This document shows positions 37,891 through 47,303 of a DNA stretch of 64,000 bases, one piece after another. This DNA is from KBS-96 sp963722585. Its GTDB lineage: Bacteria > Acidobacteriota > Terriglobia > Bryobacterales > Bryobacteraceae. Position numbers and translations under genes: made by a program. Each line of letters opens with the position of its first letter. The stretch's first letter is position 1. The notes under the pieces are model-generated. The model was given only the letters and a program-made list of their open reading frames with translations, was not told the DNA's origin and searched no databases. The stretch spans positions 62,001-126,000 of the forward strand of contig CAVRNU010000012.1 in the NCBI GenBank assembly GCA_963722585.1. The letters run 5' to 3'.

Positions 37891-38737
37891 GTACCGGACA
37901 GGATGCATTCCGGAGGATCTCGTACACATGAGTTTGGAATCGCCCAAATGTCTTCTGTAACTTGCCGCGTCCGATCACAACCAGATCCGCTGCGTGCTCG
38001 CGCGCCGCTTCCGCAAGTGCATCCGATATTCCGGCTCCGCTAACGCTGAGCGTGAATTGCGTTCCAGCTTCACGCTGCATCTTGGCGATTTCAATCCTGG
38101 CCTTGTCCGTCAAGTAACGGTGTAAGTCGAAATCAAAACTCCGGCTCGGCTGGGTCTCGAGCTCAGGCACGCTGTGGACGAGCCGGACGGTCGCTCCCAC
38201 GTCCTGAGCGAACTGCCTCGTGAACTGCAATAGCGGAATTGCCTCATCTGTCAATTCCAGTGCGCACAGAATGTTCGAGATAGAGGAATGTTTCGACCGG
38301 TCGCGCAACAGCGAATCGGTCCAGACCGGGCAGGTCGCGCGATGTAGCACCTTTGCGGTCACTGAGCCCAGAAGCAACCCCTGGATGGCCGAATAGCCAT
38401 GCGTACCCATGGCGATCAGATCGACATCGTGTTCATTGACCCAGTTCATGATTTCAGTAGCCGCATCGCCCTGCGCGATAACACGCTCCACGCGCGCTTC
38501 GGGGACGTTGAGCACGTACTCCCTGAGACGCCGCTCGGCTGAGTATTTGAGCTCGTTGAAACAGCCCACGTTGATCAGCGAACCGTCGCATCCTCCGTAC
38601 CAGGACGCCGGTATTTCGAAGACGTGAAGCAGCGTCACTCGCGAATCGAAGCGCGCTGCCAGCCACTCAACCTCTTTCGTGAGCATGCGGCTGCGCTCGG
38701 AAAAGTCAATGGGAAAGAGAACATGGTCGAAATTCAT
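37781..38737 (-). CDS. Universal stress protein, two UspA domains
   Basis: Third tandem Usp (318 aa). Domain 1 starts FDHVLFPIDFSERSRML and has MGTHGYSAIQGLLLGSVTAKVLHRATCPVWTD, the ATP-site pattern. Domain 2 has VVIGRGKLQKTFGRFQTHVYEILRNASCPVLSY. Its homologs in the window end at this point, but this frame runs on for about 36 residues into the end of the NtrC-type gene on the other strand; the tail looks unstructured and may follow loss of a stop codon. A strong -24/-12 element precedes it. Confidence 0.86.
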   Translation of the reverse strand: MNFDHVLFPIDFSERSRMLTKEVEWLAARFDSRVTLLHVFEIPASWYGGCDGSLINVGCFNELKYSAERRLREYVLNVPEARVERVIAQGDAATEIMNWVNEHDVDLIAMGTHGYSAIQGLLLGSVTAKVLHRATCPVWTDSLLRDRSKHSSISNILCALELTDEAIPLLQFTRQFAQDVGATVRLVHSVPELETQPSRSFDFDLHRYLTDKARIEIAKMQREAGTQFTLSVSGAGISDALAEAAREHAADLVVIGRGKLQKTFGRFQTHVYEILRNASCPVLSYSASQRDRISSSCSAEHLCQCAADEPLPTGCLKS

Positions 38738-38771
38738 ATTGAGGCCCGCCCGAACCTACGCTCTTGCGGTG

Positions 38772-38787
38772 TGCAAGTCTCTCGCCA
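38772..38787 (-). promoter_or_regulatory. Sigma54 promoter of the third Usp gene
   Basis: The minus strand reads TGGCGAGAGACTTGCA: TGGC at -24, GG-N10-GC, perfect TTGCA at -12, 35 bases before the ATG. Confidence 0.55.
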
Positions 38788-38849
38788 AAGCTTTACGCCG
38801 CAGAAGGCGGAGAATTTGCAGGCTGGACATGCCGAGTGAAACCGGGTTC

Positions 38850-38897
38850 TGCGCCAAATGGCAATTCCGGCTCAACGCACCTGAGCGAAATGGCCCA
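38850..38897. promoter_or_regulatory. Degenerate pair of activator palindromes
   Basis: TGCGCCAAATGGCAAT (38850-38865) and TGAGCGAAATGGCCCA (38882-38897) are imperfect TGCGC-N6-GCGCA copies 32 bases apart (three helical turns), 60-110 bases upstream of the sigma54 site at 38772. Confidence 0.4.
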
Positions 38898-38900
38898 AAC

Positions 38901-39281
38901 CTACCGGTCTACCGTGGTGGGGTGGAGAAAACTTACGATCTGGCTGCGTAAGTCATATTGGGACACAGGCTTGGTTATGTATCCTGAAAAACCCGCTTTG
39001 AACGCGCGAGCATCGTCACCCTGCATAGCGCTCGCCGTCAGAGCAACGATCGGAGTGCTGGCCAATTGCGGCTCCCGCCGAAATTCGCCCAGCGTCGCGA
39101 ACCCGTCGAGCTCGGGCATGTGCAGGTCGAGCAGCACGAGATCGGGGACTGCCTGCAAAGCCGCGGTAATCGCCTCGCGCCCGCTGCTCGCTTCAACCAC
39201 TTCGTAGCCAAACGACTCCAGCATGATCCGTTCAAGTTCGCGGCTTGCCGGCCTATCGTCAACGATCAGGATTCGAACCAT
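38901..39281 (-). CDS. Single-domain response regulator
   Basis: A 126-residue receiver without an output domain. Phosphoacceptor Asp 52 (LVLLDLHMPELDG), acidic pocket VDDR, then ALTASAM and KPVS. It is similar to the receiver at 36097. The ATG at 39281 is chosen; the upstream extension has no receiver similarity. It is divergent from the LysR gene, and its first eleven codons plus the whole intergenic region are duplicated at 42669-42790. Confidence 0.87.
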   Translation of the reverse strand: MVRILIVDDRPASRELERIMLESFGYEVVEASSGREAITAALQAVPDLVLLDLHMPELDGFATLGEFRREPQLASTPIVALTASAMQGDDARAFKAGFSGYITKPVSQYDLRSQIVSFLHPTTVDR

Positions 39282-39370
39282 GGTTTTCCTTAGTCCAAGG
39301 CATCTTAACGGCTTCCCCCGTTCGGAGGCAAATACCAGGAGCTGGAGTGGTGATACCAATTGGGTATTAC
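39250..39370. repeat. Duplicated regulatory block, copy 1
   Basis: About 121 bases covering the first codons of the receiver gene and the upstream gap to the LysR gene. The same block, roughly 85 percent alike by eye and with one extra base, recurs at 42669-42790. Confidence 0.8.
39353..39367. promoter_or_regulatory. Probable LysR operator
   Basis: ATACCAATTGGGTAT is an inverted repeat ATACC-N5-GGTAT, fitting the LysR-type pattern of short dyads with conserved T and A. A further ATACC half-site lies about 22 bases upstream. In copy 2 the arms are conserved while the centre differs (ATACCGGTCAGGTAT, 42773-42787). Confidence 0.55.
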
Positions 39371-39412
39371 CGGTACGAGCCCGCTGGCTATCGACGTGCA
39401 ACGCCCTTCTAC

Positions 39413-40321
39413 ATGGCAAAATCGATCGAATTGCGGCAGCTCCGATATTTTGTCGCCCTCGCCGAGGAGCTCAATTTCGGGCGTGCCGCCCAGCGCCTGG
39501 GGATGTCGCAACCTCCGCTCAGCAGACAAATCAAGGAACTCGAGCTGGGATTGGGCGCCCCGTTATTCGAACGAACGAAGCACACCGTTCAACTGACTGT
39601 CGCCGGACGGGTGTTCCTCGAGGAAACGCGAAGAACACTCGAGCAAGTATCTCGATCGCTCGAAATGGCGCAGAGAGCGCATCGTGGCGAGCTGGGCCAG
39701 ATCAGTTTGGGTGTTGCTCCATTGCTGGAGACGAGCGTCTTTCCGGCACTGGAAGCGCACATTAAGAAAGTTTTTCCTCATGTGAAAGTGAAGTGCCACG
39801 CGCTACTTTCCGACGAACAGGTCCCTCTGATTCGCAAAGGAAGTCTGGATGGCGGGCTTGCGAGACTTCCTCTCGAGGAACACGACGGCTTGACACTCGA
39901 GTTCCTCTTCCGGGAGGCTCTCGTGGTCATGATGGGCGACAACAACCCACTCGCAAACCGGAAGGCTCTACGAATCGCCGAGCTATCCGGACAGAATCGA
40001 ATCGCGATCCGAAAGAAATTTAACCCCGCATTTTATGGTTATATTCAAGCCTTATGCGATCGAGCCCCGTATCGCCCCGAGCGAGTCATAGCATTCAATA
40101 CGGTGCCGGAAATGCTGAACTCGGTTCTCAACGGCGACGGTGTCGCGCTTGTTCCCGCCAGTTTCAAGCGACAGGTCTCGAGCAAGCTACACTATGCTCG
40201 CGTCCTCGATAGGAACGCGGATATCCAGGTCGGCCTGATCTATCGCAGAAACGACCAATCGCAGATCGTGCATTTGCTACAGCGTGTCATTCATCAAATG
40301 GAGTGGCCGAACTTGGCTTAG
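39413..40321 (+). CDS. LysR-family transcriptional regulator
   Basis: A 302-residue LysR regulator. The N-terminal helix-turn-helix reads LRQLRYFVALAEELNFGRAAQRLGMSQPPLSRQIKELE, very close to the CatR/BenM/CbbR class, and the rest is a periplasmic-binding-like effector domain. The ATG at 39413 is the only start that gives a normal N-terminus. The effector is not predictable. An ATACC-N5-GGTAT dyad lies 46 bases upstream. Confidence 0.9.
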   Translation: MAKSIELRQLRYFVALAEELNFGRAAQRLGMSQPPLSRQIKELELGLGAPLFERTKHTVQLTVAGRVFLEETRRTLEQVSRSLEMAQRAHRGELGQISLGVAPLLETSVFPALEAHIKKVFPHVKVKCHALLSDEQVPLIRKGSLDGGLARLPLEEHDGLTLEFLFREALVVMMGDNNPLANRKALRIAELSGQNRIAIRKKFNPAFYGYIQALCDRAPYRPERVIAFNTVPEMLNSVLNGDGVALVPASFKRQVSSKLHYARVLDRNADIQVGLIYRRNDQSQIVHLLQRVIHQMEWPNLA

Positions 40322-40351
40322 TTTGCGCTTTCTCGTGCAGAGGTATTCGCC

Positions 40352-41761
40352 TTGGGCAATCAATCCCTATCGTTGGTTCGAATCCAACTGGCTTACATCA
40401 TCCTGGGAACGATTTTCTTGTTCTTCGGATTTACCGCCTGCGCTATCGCAGCGATGCGTAGGCGAACGGAGGTTCGCATCCTCGTCTGGTTGGGGATCTG
40501 GAGCGGGATCTCCGGCATTAGCTTATTGGCTAGGCGACCCGCCGTCGTAGCCGCTCTGCCGCGCCCGCTCCAAATTGGAGTCCCTTACGTGACTCATGCG
40601 ATCACGTACCTTGTCGCGGTCGTTGCCTTGCTTGCCTGGTCGGAGTTGACGATCGGCAAAGTGCGGCTGTTCACGCAGGCGATGGCCATTCTAGAGCTGA
40701 TGATCGGTCTGGCTGGCTTTGGATGGTTTGTTGTCGCAGGTTCAGGCGATAAGCTCGTGCCTTACAATAACCTGCTTGTGGCCTGCGCTCTGCTTGTTCT
40801 AGAGGCAGTAGTCGTAGTCCCCAAGCTATCCACCAGGTTCCTGGTTTTCCCAAATCGCATTCTCGCTGCCGGCACGCTCGTGTTTGCGGTGCGCGCCCTG
40901 TATACAAACCTGTCGGGCGCCCTGCGTTTCCGGTCTCTGTCCCTACCTTTGCTCGACGAGCTTGTGTTCGCAGGTTTCCTGTTTTCCTTTGCTTACGTTG
41001 CCGGACAGAAGGTCTTCGCAAACGAACGGCGATTGCTGTCGATTGAGAACGAATTAGATATTGCCCGGCAAATACAGGCCTCGATCCTTCCCGCCAGTAT
41101 TCCCGAAATCAAGAATCTGCGGATTGCCGTTTCGTATCAGCCCATGACTGCTGTAGGGGGTGATTTCTACGAATTCATCCAGATAGACCAGCAGCGTATT
41201 GGCTTCCTTGTGGCGGACGTCAGCGGACACGGTGTTCCAGCTGCACTCATCGCATCCATGATCAAGGTAGCCGTGCAATCGATTGTGTCCTGCGCGCATG
41301 ATCCGGCAGAAGTGCTGCGCAGACTGAATCGCATCCTCTCCGGCCAACTACGCGGCCAGTTCGTGTCCGCGGCCTATCTGTGGATGGATATGGAAATTGC
41401 CGAGGGCTTGTATTCGGCGGCGGGACATCCGCCGCTGCTGTGCTGGCGAGAGGGCAACCTGAAGCGCGTCGAAAGCAATGGGCTGCTATTTGGAGTGGTT
41501 ACGAACCCCGACTATCCCGTTTGTCACATACCGCTTCGTTCACGCGATCGTCTTGTGCTGTACACCGACGGGGCCGTCGAACCTGAGAATGCGGCCGGCG
41601 AGTCCTTTGGTGACGCGAAGCTTGAACAAGCGATTCGCAACGGTCAATCGCTCTCGGCGCTCGAGTTTTCGACGCGACTGCGATCAGAAATAGCCAATTG
41701 GCAACCCGCTCACACGCCCCAGCAGGACGATATCACGCTCATTGTCATTGATATCGTCTAA
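40352..41761 (+). CDS. Membrane PP2C (SpoIIE/RsbU-type) phosphatase
   Basis: A 469-residue protein with about seven N-terminal membrane helices (residues 10-230) and a C-terminal PP2C-type serine phosphatase domain (from about 240: IARQIQASILPASIP, AVGGDFYEFI, VADVSGHGVPAALIASMIK, LYTDGAVE, QDDITLIVIDIV) with the metal-binding aspartates present. Such enzymes dephosphorylate anti-anti-sigma factors in partner-switching stress pathways. The TTG start at 40352 follows GAGG. No anti-sigma partner is visible in the window. Confidence 0.85.
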   Translation: MGNQSLSLVRIQLAYIILGTIFLFFGFTACAIAAMRRRTEVRILVWLGIWSGISGISLLARRPAVVAALPRPLQIGVPYVTHAITYLVAVVALLAWSELTIGKVRLFTQAMAILELMIGLAGFGWFVVAGSGDKLVPYNNLLVACALLVLEAVVVVPKLSTRFLVFPNRILAAGTLVFAVRALYTNLSGALRFRSLSLPLLDELVFAGFLFSFAYVAGQKVFANERRLLSIENELDIARQIQASILPASIPEIKNLRIAVSYQPMTAVGGDFYEFIQIDQQRIGFLVADVSGHGVPAALIASMIKVAVQSIVSCAHDPAEVLRRLNRILSGQLRGQFVSAAYLWMDMEIAEGLYSAAGHPPLLCWREGNLKRVESNGLLFGVVTNPDYPVCHIPLRSRDRLVLYTDGAVEPENAAGESFGDAKLEQAIRNGQSLSALEFSTRLRSEIANWQPAHTPQQDDITLIVIDIV

Positions 41762-41821
41762 CACAGGTGAAACGCTAACGCTGGCTGCCTGAGCGCTAGG
41801 CAATGCCGCCGGCGCATGGTT

Positions 41822-42453
41822 TTACCGGCCGCGATCGATCCGCTTGACGAACCAATACAGCCCCGCCGAAGCCGAAAGATGATCCCGCTGCATACCGCTC
41901 CCGGCAAAGCCGCATCGGTATGGCCTGCCAGATAAGCGTCGAGCGTTGCCGACAGCAGCCAGACTTGGACGATCAACAACAGAATCAGCAGCGCGGCCGT
42001 TCCATCTAAAGCGGTAATCCTTCGCCGCACGTCAGCCCTCCAGTTTCCGCTCATGCCAATGGCGATTAGCTCTTCGCCTTTTCGCTCGAGCACCACGTGC
42101 GGCAGAGCTCGCGTTGGAGGGCCCTGGATAACGGCTCCGTCACGAATCGAAAACCGGCCATTATGACAGGGGCAGATCAGTTGATTGTCCTCGCGTGAAT
42201 AGTAAACCGCGCATGAGAGATGCGTGCACTTCTGTGAGTAGGCAACATAATCGTCTTCACCGGTCCGCACCAGGAGGCATTGGTCCTTCTCCGTCGGATA
42301 GCGGAACAGTTTCACCGCGCCCACCGGAATTTCACCCAAGCGTGCAATCAGTTCGCCTGGAAACGCCCGATCGCGGCGAAACCAGGACCGGACAAGAATC
42401 CACACGTTTCCCACGAACATGCCGAGGCTGGTGAGCGTCAAGAACTTAATCAA
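41822..42453 (-). CDS. Rieske 2Fe-2S protein (frameshifted at the 3' end)
   Basis: Membrane-anchored Rieske protein. Cluster ligands are in CTHLSC and CPCHNGRF; one N-terminal hydrophobic helix (FLTLTSLGMFVGNVWILV) and one C-terminal helix (AALLILLLIVQVWLLSA) flank the cluster domain. Near 41870 the frame slips: the other frame ends LYWFVKRIDRGR with a stop at 41824-41822, a sensible terminus, whereas the uncorrected frame runs on to 41758. The TTG start is doubtful: the frame is open upstream as RERFVSRCQ, and the sequence before it is foreign debris. The redox partner is unknown. Confidence 0.75.
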
Positions 42454-42700
42454 CTGGCAGCGGCTGACAAAACGCTCCCGAACCCGTGCATGCGGTTTGC
42501 GATACCAGGTTCAAGTCGCGCGAAGAGAAGTGCTCCGGCATATTGCGGCCGCCGGAGTTTGGGTCGCCCTCTCGCCCCAACATTCCGAGAAAGATGTCCT
42601 TCAGCGGTAGGCCAATCACCAATGCTGTGGCTTTCGAACGGTACTAGGTAAAGAACCAGTCATAGCCCGGCCTGTCGTCAACGATCAGGATTCGAGCCAT
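42454..42700 (-). pseudogene. Chimeric debris: receiver start joined to a thiamine-dependent E1 dehydrogenase fragment
   Basis: Read on the minus strand from 42700: MARILIVDDRP, the first eleven residues of a receiver like that at 38901, runs in frame into GYDWFFT, then a TAG stop (42646-42644), then YRSKATALVIGLPLKDIFLGMLGREGDPNSGGRNMPEHFSSRDLNLVSQTACTGS (given here in pieces; about 42643-42480). The second part strongly resembles an internal stretch of 2-oxoacid dehydrogenase E1 (YYR.., DPNSGGRxMPxHxS). After it the sequence passes into the Rieske gene. No complete gene is present. It is a scar of deletions or an assembly join. Confidence 0.6.
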
Positions 42701-42790
42701 GGATTTCCCTAGTCCAAGCGCATCTTAACGGCTCTCCCGCCGTGAGAGCAAATACCGGGAGCTGGAGGAGTGATACCGGTCAGGTATTAC
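42669..42790. repeat. Duplicated regulatory block, copy 2
   Basis: Counterpart of 39250-39370. It keeps the receiver ATG region and the ATACC-N5-GGTAT dyad (42773-42787), but the LysR gene that should follow is missing and the receiver is cut after codon 11. Confidence 0.8.
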
Positions 42791-42921
42791 CAAGTGGATT
42801 GCCGAGCGGCGGCAATTCGGCTTTTCATGCCAGCTAAAGCGTAAGTTTATATCGATTCCCCGTATGAAGGACCGCTTGGCGCAGGATCGCCAGCACGACG
42901 GCACTTGTTAAACTCCGGCAA

Positions 42922-43929
42922 ATGCCCTTCTGGCTACACCCAAAGCTTGGCGAATTAGTCAGTTCTGTTCGTAGCATGCTCAAGTACGCCTTTCACGACT
43001 GGACTCGGGAGATGCCGAAATCCAAGCGCTTCATCGCTTTTGCGGCCGTTTCCCTTCAGGGGTACGCCCTCTACGCCCTCTGGTCGCGATCCTTGATTTG
43101 GCCTTGGATCTGGCCAAGGGAACAAGCTCTCTACCCATGTGTGTGGCTACTCTACATGCTCGGCTATTGCACCCTGAACGTGATGCTGACTTCGGAATTC
43201 GTCCGCAAGACTCAACTCGAGTCTGATGTGATTGCGGCGCGGCAAATCCAGCAAACCTTGCAGCCCGTGACTTGGCCGAAGTTCCCAGACTATGAGATAG
43301 AAACCTTTTACAAGCCCTTCCGCGAAGTAGGTGGCGACTATTTCGACATCATCGAGCTTCCGGGAAACCGAATGCTACTTGCGATGGCAGATGTATCCGG
43401 GAAAGGTATGCCCGCGGCTCTGCTGGCAGCAAACATACAGGCGCTGGTTCGGAGCATAGCGAACTTCGCCACCGATCCTTTTGCGTTTGCTCTACAGATT
43501 AACAAGCATTTGAGTCGTTATACGCCCGGTGATCGCTTCGCGACAGCACTCTTCATCGTTCTTAGCCGCGATTCGGGAGAATTAGCATACGTAAATGCCG
43601 GTCACAATCCTCCGATTGTGGCCTCCTCTGGCTCAACAAAATTTCTAGAGGCAACGGGAATTCCACTGGGATTGTTCATCGACGCGGAGTATAAGACTGA
43701 CACTGCTGCTCTGGCTCGTGGCGGCGCACTCCTCGCATTCACAGACGGACTGACCGATTCGATTGTGGGAGACCGACCCGAAGAACGTTTGCATGATGTT
43801 CTGGCTGGCGACTCCCGAACAATGCTGTCCAATCTCAAATCTTTGGTAAACCCGAAGTTCAATGAGGATGATGTGACCATCCTGCTGATCAAGAGAACGG
43901 CGGATCCTGGTTCTACATGTTCATGCTAA
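42922..43929 (+). CDS. Membrane PP2C (SpoIIE/RsbU-type) phosphatase
   Basis: A 335-residue protein with two predicted N-terminal membrane helices (about residues 37-55 and 68-90) and a PP2C phosphatase domain (IAARQIQQTLQPVTWP, EVGGDYFDII, MADVSGKGMPAALLAANIQ, YVNAGHNPP, FTDGLTDS, NEDDVTILLIK). The catalytic aspartates are retained. It is a shorter relative of the protein at 40352 and, like it, follows a copy of the receiver/LysR regulatory block, so the two loci may be an old duplication. Confidence 0.85.
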   Translation: MPFWLHPKLGELVSSVRSMLKYAFHDWTREMPKSKRFIAFAAVSLQGYALYALWSRSLIWPWIWPREQALYPCVWLLYMLGYCTLNVMLTSEFVRKTQLESDVIAARQIQQTLQPVTWPKFPDYEIETFYKPFREVGGDYFDIIELPGNRMLLAMADVSGKGMPAALLAANIQALVRSIANFATDPFAFALQINKHLSRYTPGDRFATALFIVLSRDSGELAYVNAGHNPPIVASSGSTKFLEATGIPLGLFIDAEYKTDTAALARGGALLAFTDGLTDSIVGDRPEERLHDVLAGDSRTMLSNLKSLVNPKFNEDDVTILLIKRTADPGSTCSC

Positions 43930-43996
43930 GGATTGCTCCTGAGGGCCATCATCGGCAATCCATGCGACAACATCGATCCCATCTGGCCCACCAGTT

Positions 43997-44695
43997 TCAC
44001 CGGCTCACTTGCTGGCAGTTTCTACGTCTCCCTCTCGTCGCCACGATCTCTTCTGCGAAGTAACGTAGCGAGCCACTCCTCATTCCTTCGCCCGTCTTCG
44101 CCGATACGGGTATTAGTGTCATTTCCGGCCGAACAGCCTGAATATTGCGCTCGAATGCGGCCCAGTCAAATTCCACAACTTCCGCCAGATCGACCTTGGT
44201 GAGGACGGCGATATCGGCTCCATTGAAAATCGTCGGATACTTCAATGGCTTGTCCTCTCCTTCCGTCACCGAAACGAGAACAAGGCGAAGGTTCTCGCCT
44301 AGATCGTAAGAGGCTGGGCAGACGAGGTTCCCGACATTCTCGATAAAGAGGAAATCGAAGTCGGTAAGAGTCCAGCCTTCGAGGGCGCGTTCCACCATCG
44401 CCGCTTCGAGATGGCAAAGCGTGCCGGTCGTAATCTGCCTCACGGGAACTCGGCTGCGGGCGAGACGTGCTGCATCGTTCTCGGTGGCCAGATCGCCAAC
44501 CAGCGCAGCCGGATGATACTGCTGAGCCAGCAGCGTCAAGGTCTTCTCGAGAAACGTAGTTTTGCCCGAACCCGGGCTGGAGACCAGGCTCACTACAAAG
44601 ACACCGGTTTCCGCGAAGCGGCGCCGCAGCCCGCTCGCCACTTGATCGTTGTGTTTGAGAACGTTCCGCCTGACTTCAACGATGCGCGGCGTCAT
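43997..44695 (-). CDS. hypB: Hydrogenase nickel-insertion GTPase HypB
   Basis: SIMIBI GTPase that, with HypA, delivers nickel to the hydrogenase large subunit. P loop SSPGSGKTTFLEKTL, GDLATENDAARL, ENVGNLVCPASYDLGE with the bridging Cys, and the specificity motif TKVDL are present. No N-terminal histidine-rich store is present. It starts directly after the hypA stop (TAA then ATG). Last gene of the hyp operon. Confidence 0.95.
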   Translation of the reverse strand: MTPRIVEVRRNVLKHNDQVASGLRRRFAETGVFVVSLVSSPGSGKTTFLEKTLTLLAQQYHPAALVGDLATENDAARLARSRVPVRQITTGTLCHLEAAMVERALEGWTLTDFDFLFIENVGNLVCPASYDLGENLRLVLVSVTEGEDKPLKYPTIFNGADIAVLTKVDLAEVVEFDWAAFERNIQAVRPEMTLIPVSAKTGEGMRSGSLRYFAEEIVATRGRRRNCQQVSR

Positions 44696-45040
44696 TTAGG
44701 TCAACTCCAACGCTGAAATTTCCAGCTCTCTTCCGTGCAAGATCTCCGAAACGAAAGTGCCGCAATCCGTGCATTGCAGGCACTGCAGGGAGTAGACCGG
44801 CTGCTCCGACTGACATTTCGAGCAATAGCCCGATATCGGAATCTCCTCGATCACAAGTCGGCATCCCTCGTACTTGCTCCGCTCGGTGGCAAGTTGAAAA
44901 GCGGAAACCAGTGCCTCCTCCACAACGCCCGAAAGCGTGCCCAATTTCAAATAAATCGCTTCTACTCGCGCCCCTCCGCGCTGTTCCGACTCCTCCGCGG
45001 CCAGTTCCAGAATGTTCAGGGCAATCGAGAGTTCATGCAT
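44696..45040 (-). CDS. hypA: Hydrogenase nickel-insertion protein HypA
   Basis: A 114-residue nickel and zinc protein. The N-terminal MHEL motif (nickel site) is intact, and the zinc domain has CSKC and CTDC (YCSKCQSEQPVYSLQCLQCTDCGTF). Eight bases separate it from the end of hypF, and it abuts hypB. Confidence 0.95.
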   Translation of the reverse strand: MHELSIALNILELAAEESEQRGGARVEAIYLKLGTLSGVVEEALVSAFQLATERSKYEGCRLVIEEIPISGYCSKCQSEQPVYSLQCLQCTDCGTFVSEILHGRELEISALELT

Positions 45041-45048
45041 AGGAAACT

Positions 45049-47303
45049 CTATTCGCAGAAGGCCGCCAAGGCCGCTTGGCCCAAGCTGATGCCGCCATCG
45101 TTTGGCGGTACAGCCGAATTCATCCAGATGGTTAAGCTTTGAAGCTCAGGCGTTACTTTCAGGCTTTCAAGCAACAGTTCGTTCTGGAAGACGCCGCCGG
45201 AAAGCACAACGGTATCGATGTTATGTGTTTCGCAGAGCGTCAAAATTGCTTCACTGATTGCACGCGCCAATGCGCTGTGAAATGCACGCGCGATATCCTC
45301 CCGGTCACGTCCTCGCAGTCGATCTCCCACAACTGCTTCGAGTAGCGGCCTGAAGTCGAGCTCACCGTCTCGCAATGGAAATGGATAAGCCTCGCACTTG
45401 TGCGACAAGCCAGCAAGATGCTCCAGCCACATGGCCGCTTGCCCTTCGAAAGTGATTTCGCGCGTGAAGCCCACGTAGCGCCGCAACCGTATCGAATAGA
45501 CGCCCGGTGGAAGTAGTCTCAAACGTTCGAACGCGCTTCCGAATTAATTGCAAAGACGCGGCGTAGCGGTCGGGGAAGTGAAATGGCGCCTTAGTAAGAT
45601 CGGGCAAGCCATCGATTTGATCGAGAAATCCGGCCGCGCACTGCACTGGATGCCGGGCTGCCGCGTCGCCTCCTGGTAAAACCGCCCGCCGTAAGTGCAA
45701 AACGCGCTCGAAACCGTTCTTCACCGATCCGACGAGGAACTCACCTCCCCAGATGGCTCCGTCATCTCCAAATCCCGTGCCATCAAAACTCACGCCCACC
45801 ACGCGCCGCTCCCACGCCTGCTTCTCCGCAAGCACGGAGGCAATATGCGCGCGGTGGTGTTGCACCGCTTGTTTTCGCGTTGCCGGGAGATCGAGTGCGT
45901 GATTGGTCGAAGCATATTGCGGATGCATGTCATGAAGTACGACCAGATCGTCCCAGCCGATGTCATACATCGAGACAAGATCACCAACCGTTTCTTTGAA
46001 CGCCTTCAGAGATTCATAGTGATCGAGATCGCCGATATGCTGGCTGACGTAGCCTTGGCCATCCACAACTAGCGTGATGCTGTTCTTGAGGTCGGCGCCC
46101 ACCGCTAAAATCGGCCGCCTGGTTGGAATCTCAGCCACAGCCGCAGGTGCGTACCCACGAGATCGGCGCAGTATGACAGCGACCAAAACTTCCGGCTCGA
46201 ACGACGGAATCGTCCACGCGCCGTGCGATCGGCCGCTCGCCAATGAGGAATGCGTTCGCGATGCCGGCCAGATTCTCGCGTGCGGCGGAATCTTTATACG
46301 CGATAGGCTCGCTCGAACGGTTGCCGCTGGTCATCACAAGCACATCTGGCGCGTCAGCGGCGAACAGCAGGTGATGCAGAGGCGCATAAGGAAGCATGAT
46401 TCCCAGCTCGTTGCAATCCGGCGCCACTCCTGGCAGCACGACTTTCGCCAGGCAAAGGACAATCGGCCGGGCCCGGCTGGTCAAAAGCTTTTCCGCCTCA
46501 TGCGATAAATGTACAAGCGTACGCGCGATATCAAGTGTCCGCGTCATGATTGCGAACGGCTTTTCCTTGCGATATTTGCGCTCGCGCAGAGCCGCGACTG
46601 CCTTCTGGTTCCGCGCGTCGCAAGCCAAATGGTAGCCGCCGATGCCTTTAACAGCGACTATCGCCCCTCCAATCAGTAAGCGAGCAGCCCGCTCAATGCT
46701 GGCCGCATCCCCTTGGATTGTGTCGTCCGGTAACTCGATACAGTAGTGGGGGCCGCAGGCGGGACAGGCAACCGGCTGCGCATGGAAACGCCGGTTTCGA
46801 GCATCGTGGAATTGCGCCGCACAGAGCGGATCCAACGACCATGTCTTCATCGTTGTGTTCGATCGATCGTAAGGAAGACTCTCAATCACCGAGTAACGAG
46901 GGCCACAGTTAGTGCAGTTTATATACGGGTAGCCCCATCGCGGGTCGGCAGGATTGAAAAGCTCCTCCAGGCATTCCGCGCACACAGCCAGATCGGGAGA
47001 AATGCCGGCACTCGGGTGGCCATTACGCCGGCTCTCGCGAATACTGAATTCTGCGAATCCCGTGACATCGCACTTCTCGACCTGAATGGCAGCGATTTGC
47101 GCGGCAGGCGGCGATTCCCGGGCAAGATCGCGAACAAATGCATTAAGACACGGCTCGGCGCCTTCGAGATGAATATCAACGCCGCCCTCTTCATTGCATA
47201 CCCATCCACTGAGAGAATTGGCACGCGCCAGGCGAAAAACAAATGGGCGGAAGCCAACGCCCTGCACAATTCCACGAACGCGGATGGAGCGCGCGGCTGT
47301 CAT
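45049..47303 (-). CDS. hypF: Carbamoyltransferase HypF (two frameshifts)
   Basis: Makes the cyanide ligands of the NiFe site from carbamoyl phosphate, with HypE. The N-terminal frame (47303 to about 46170) holds the acylphosphatase domain (RGIVQGVGFRPFVFRLA), the zinc fingers (CAECLEELF, NCTNCGPRYS, CPACGP) and the YrdC-like domain (KGIGGYHLACDA). The middle frame (about 46170 to 45475) holds VQHHRAHIAS and DGTGFGDDGAIWGGEFL. The last frame (about 45475 to 45049) holds FTREITFEGQAA and LSGGVFQN. Joined length is about 750 residues, normal for HypF. All domains are conserved, so the breaks at about 46170 and 45475 are probably sequencing indels. Confidence 0.9.
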
